Part shown: positions 12,535 through 13,689 of the stretch, one piece after another
Numbering within the stretch: position 1 is the stretch's first letter
Layout: every line of letters begins with the position of its first letter
NCBI GenBank assembly: GCA_904502185.1
Contig: CAJGDX010000059.1
Span: 1 to 13,689 of the forward strand
Reading direction: 5' to 3'
DNA length: 13,689 nucleotides
Source: an uncultured Bacteroidaceae bacterium
GTDB lineage: Bacteria; Bacteroidota; Bacteroidia; Bacteroidales; Bacteroidaceae
Translations under genes and position numbers: made by a program
The notes under the pieces: generated by a model
Told to the model about the DNA's origin: nothing
What the model saw: only the letters and a program-made list of their open reading frames with translations
Database searches by the model: none

Positions 12535-13311
12535 ATGTCAACAATAATCTACCCCTCACCCATATTCGGCCCCGTACGCAGCCGCCGTCTGGGCGTGTCA
12601 CTTGGAATAAACCTGTTGCCTGCCGACGGCAAAGTATGCACATTCGACTGTCTCTATTGCGAATGTGGTTTTAATGCCACACACCGCGCACACCGGCCGC
12701 TGCCCACACGCGAAGAGGTTGCAACAGCCCTCGAAGAGCGGCTGAAAGCCATGCAAGCCGAGGGTACTGCCCCCGACGTACTCACCTTTGCCGGCAACGG
12801 AGAGCCCACCGTTCACCCCCATTTTGCCGACATTATAGACGACACACTGGCACTGCGCGACAAATATTTTCCGCAAGCAAAGGTGAGCGTATTGACAAAC
12901 GCCACACTTGTTACACGCCCCGCGGTATTCGATGCACTGAAACGCGTTGACAACAACATACTTAAACTGGATACGGTTAATGTCGATTACATCAGATTCG
13001 TAGACCGTCCGACAGCCGCATACGACCTTGACGCCATTGTCGAAAGGCTCGCAGCCTTTGGCGGCAACGCTGTCATACAGACTATGTTCATGAAGGGAAC
13101 GGTGGATGGCAGAAGCGTAGACAACACCGGTGACGAATATGTGCTTCCGTGGCTGGAAAAGGTAAAAAAGATTGCTCCGCGCGAAGTGATGATATACACC
13201 ATCGACCGCGAAACACCACAAGAGGGGCTGCAGAAAGCCACACACGAGGAACTCGACCGCATTGTGGCATTAATCAAAGAGGCAGGAATACCGGCAACCG
13301 CATCGTACTAA
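12535..13311 (+). CDS. Radical SAM protein (COG0731/TYW1-like small form)
   Basis: A 258-residue radical SAM enzyme. The N-terminus GPVRSRRLGVSLGINLLP (12-29) is shared with the bacterial/archaeal group around TYW1 (COG0731). The 4Fe-4S motif CTFDCLYCEC gives C35-x3-C39-x2-C42, plus a fourth cysteine C44. FAGNGEPTVHP (85-95) is the GGE-like segment that binds SAM, followed by VSVLTNATL (108-116). There are no other cysteines, so no second cluster can be seen. TYW1 makes wyosine in archaea and eukaryotes; bacteria generally lack that pathway, so the reaction of this shorter form is unknown to me. It follows the sulfatase gene by 15 nt and is last in the unit, ahead of the hairpin at 13330. Confidence 0.87.
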   Translation: MSTIIYPSPIFGPVRSRRLGVSLGINLLPADGKVCTFDCLYCECGFNATHRAHRPLPTREEVATALEERLKAMQAEGTAPDVLTFAGNGEPTVHPHFADIIDDTLALRDKYFPQAKVSVLTNATLVTRPAVFDALKRVDNNILKLDTVNVDYIRFVDRPTAAYDLDAIVERLAAFGGNAVIQTMFMKGTVDGRSVDNTGDEYVLPWLEKVKKIAPREVMIYTIDRETPQEGLQKATHEELDRIVALIKEAGIPATASY

Positions 13312-13329
13312 GAAACAGATTACAAATAA

Positions 13330-13365
13330 CATAAATGGGCATTGCACACACAATGCCCATTTATG
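13330..13365 (+). terminator. Terminator hairpin after the radical SAM gene
   Basis: Perfect 15-bp arms CATAAATGGGCATTG (13330-13344) and its complement (13351-13365) with loop CACACA. The T-run after it is weak, but the position, 18 nt after the stop, fits a terminator. It resembles in build the palindromes after trpS, secDF and HU. Confidence 0.7.
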
Positions 13366-13533
13366 CTATAAGGTGAGTTTTATATTATTGGTGTCCGGTA
13401 AACATATTTAATCCTTTAAAAATTCGACATTTAAGTTTGTATAAGCCCCTACTCCTTTGTTGATGCAAATTTGAGTGCAATGGTTGGAACTAATTCCCTT
13501 TCCGAAGGAGTGCCGAGTTTGCGAGGTTTATCA

Positions 13534-13575
13534 AAAACTTGTTTTTGAAGACGGAGGAGTTCAAAAACAAGTTTT
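13534..13575. repeat. Hairpin with perfect 16-bp arms
   Basis: AAAACTTGTTTTTGAA (13534-13549) is the exact reverse complement of 13560-13575; the 10-nt loop is GACGGAGGAG. The right arm touches the start of repeat copy B at 13572. No matching hairpin is found at the same place beside copy A, so it may be a neighbouring element or a diverged module. It has no terminating T-run on the plus strand beyond TTTTG. Confidence 0.7.
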
Positions 13576-13689
13576 GCCCTTATTTTTTGGTTGCAATCAT
13601 TTTGGGCAGTAATTTCTGTACCCTTCTTTTGCCGGGCAAAAGAAGCAAAAGCCCCGGCACACGGGACGCATCAGACGGCTCTGCCTTTG
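13572..13689 (+). repeat. Dispersed structured repeat, copy B (cut by window edge)
   Basis: The reverse complement of 13623-13689 agrees with 4890-4956 at 62 of 67 positions, and 13573-13622 agrees with 4957-5006 at about 35 of 50 without gaps. The core hairpin is at 13623-13645, with arms CTTCTTTTGC/GCAAAAGAAG. The likeness reaches the last base of the window, so the full repeat is longer. It is inverted relative to copy A, 8.7 kb away. Confidence 0.85.

Larger units (their letters stand above)
13366..13689. other. Gene-free stretch at the right end
   Basis: Some 320 bp with no credible gene. It contains an isolated -7-like box TAAGTTTG (13432-13439, plus) without a -33 partner, a hairpin with 16-bp arms (13534-13575), and repeat copy B at 13572-13689. 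The longest ATG frames are about 20 codons (for example one beginning at the ATG in 13479-13482 that ends in the hairpin), with no family likeness. The window ends inside the repeat, so its right boundary is unknown. Confidence 0.8.

Noticed and set aside
1..13689. CRISPR array, toxin-antitoxin or phage defence genes
   Set aside because: No regularly spaced short repeats, no cas-like genes and no recognisable defence families; the genes are mostly housekeeping.

Overview
This window reads as the chromosome of a Bacteroidales bacterium (Bacteroides/Prevotella-like). The evidence is a fused SecDF, tandem rhomboid proteases (one with a family-typical charged tail), HU, an AsnS/PurB/pseudouridine-synthase cluster of Bacteroidales type, and several upstream regions carrying the Bacteroidetes promoter pattern TAnnTTTG at -7, often with a TTTG-like -33 box 20 nt upstream. 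Species cannot be named from this alone. There is no rRNA, CRISPR array, transposase, phage gene or recognisable defence system.

Layout. 1-2893 (minus): a three-gene run transcribed purB -> S4-domain pseudouridine synthase -> asnS (cut by the left edge), with gaps of 36 and 19 nt and its own promoter. 3011-3293 (minus): two identical tRNA-Val(UAC) genes with a canonical promoter and an intrinsic terminator. 3309-4491 (plus): trpS with promoter and strong terminator. 4492-5105: about 600 bp without a credible gene, holding a composite of hairpins and inverted repeats. 5106-8200 (minus): secDF with terminator and promoter. 8269-9990 (minus): two overlapping rhomboid genes preceded by a leader containing a terminator-like hairpin. 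10072-10468 (plus): HU gene, divergent from the rhomboids. 10518-13365 (plus): an LtaS-like membrane sulfatase/phosphotransferase and a radical SAM protein, probably an operon. 13366-13689: noncoding sequence with a second, inverted copy of part of the 4.5-5.05 kb repeat.

How the genes relate. Most are housekeeping: purine synthesis (PurB), tRNA charging and tRNA supply (AsnS, TrpS, tRNA-Val), rRNA modification (pseudouridine synthase), protein export (SecDF), membrane proteolysis (rhomboids), nucleoid structure (HU). The sulfatase-fold protein probably acts at the outer face of the inner membrane on an envelope substrate.

The part that is not ordinary is noncoding. A structured repeat occurs at 4890-5007 and, inverted, at 13572-13689. 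Its core hairpin shows a paired base change between the copies that keeps the stem. The first copy lies in a 503-bp segment bounded by perfect 19-bp inverted repeats, a layout like that of a miniature non-autonomous mobile element. The leader of the rhomboid operon, with a possible attenuator and a 37-codon upstream ORF, is the second point worth checking.
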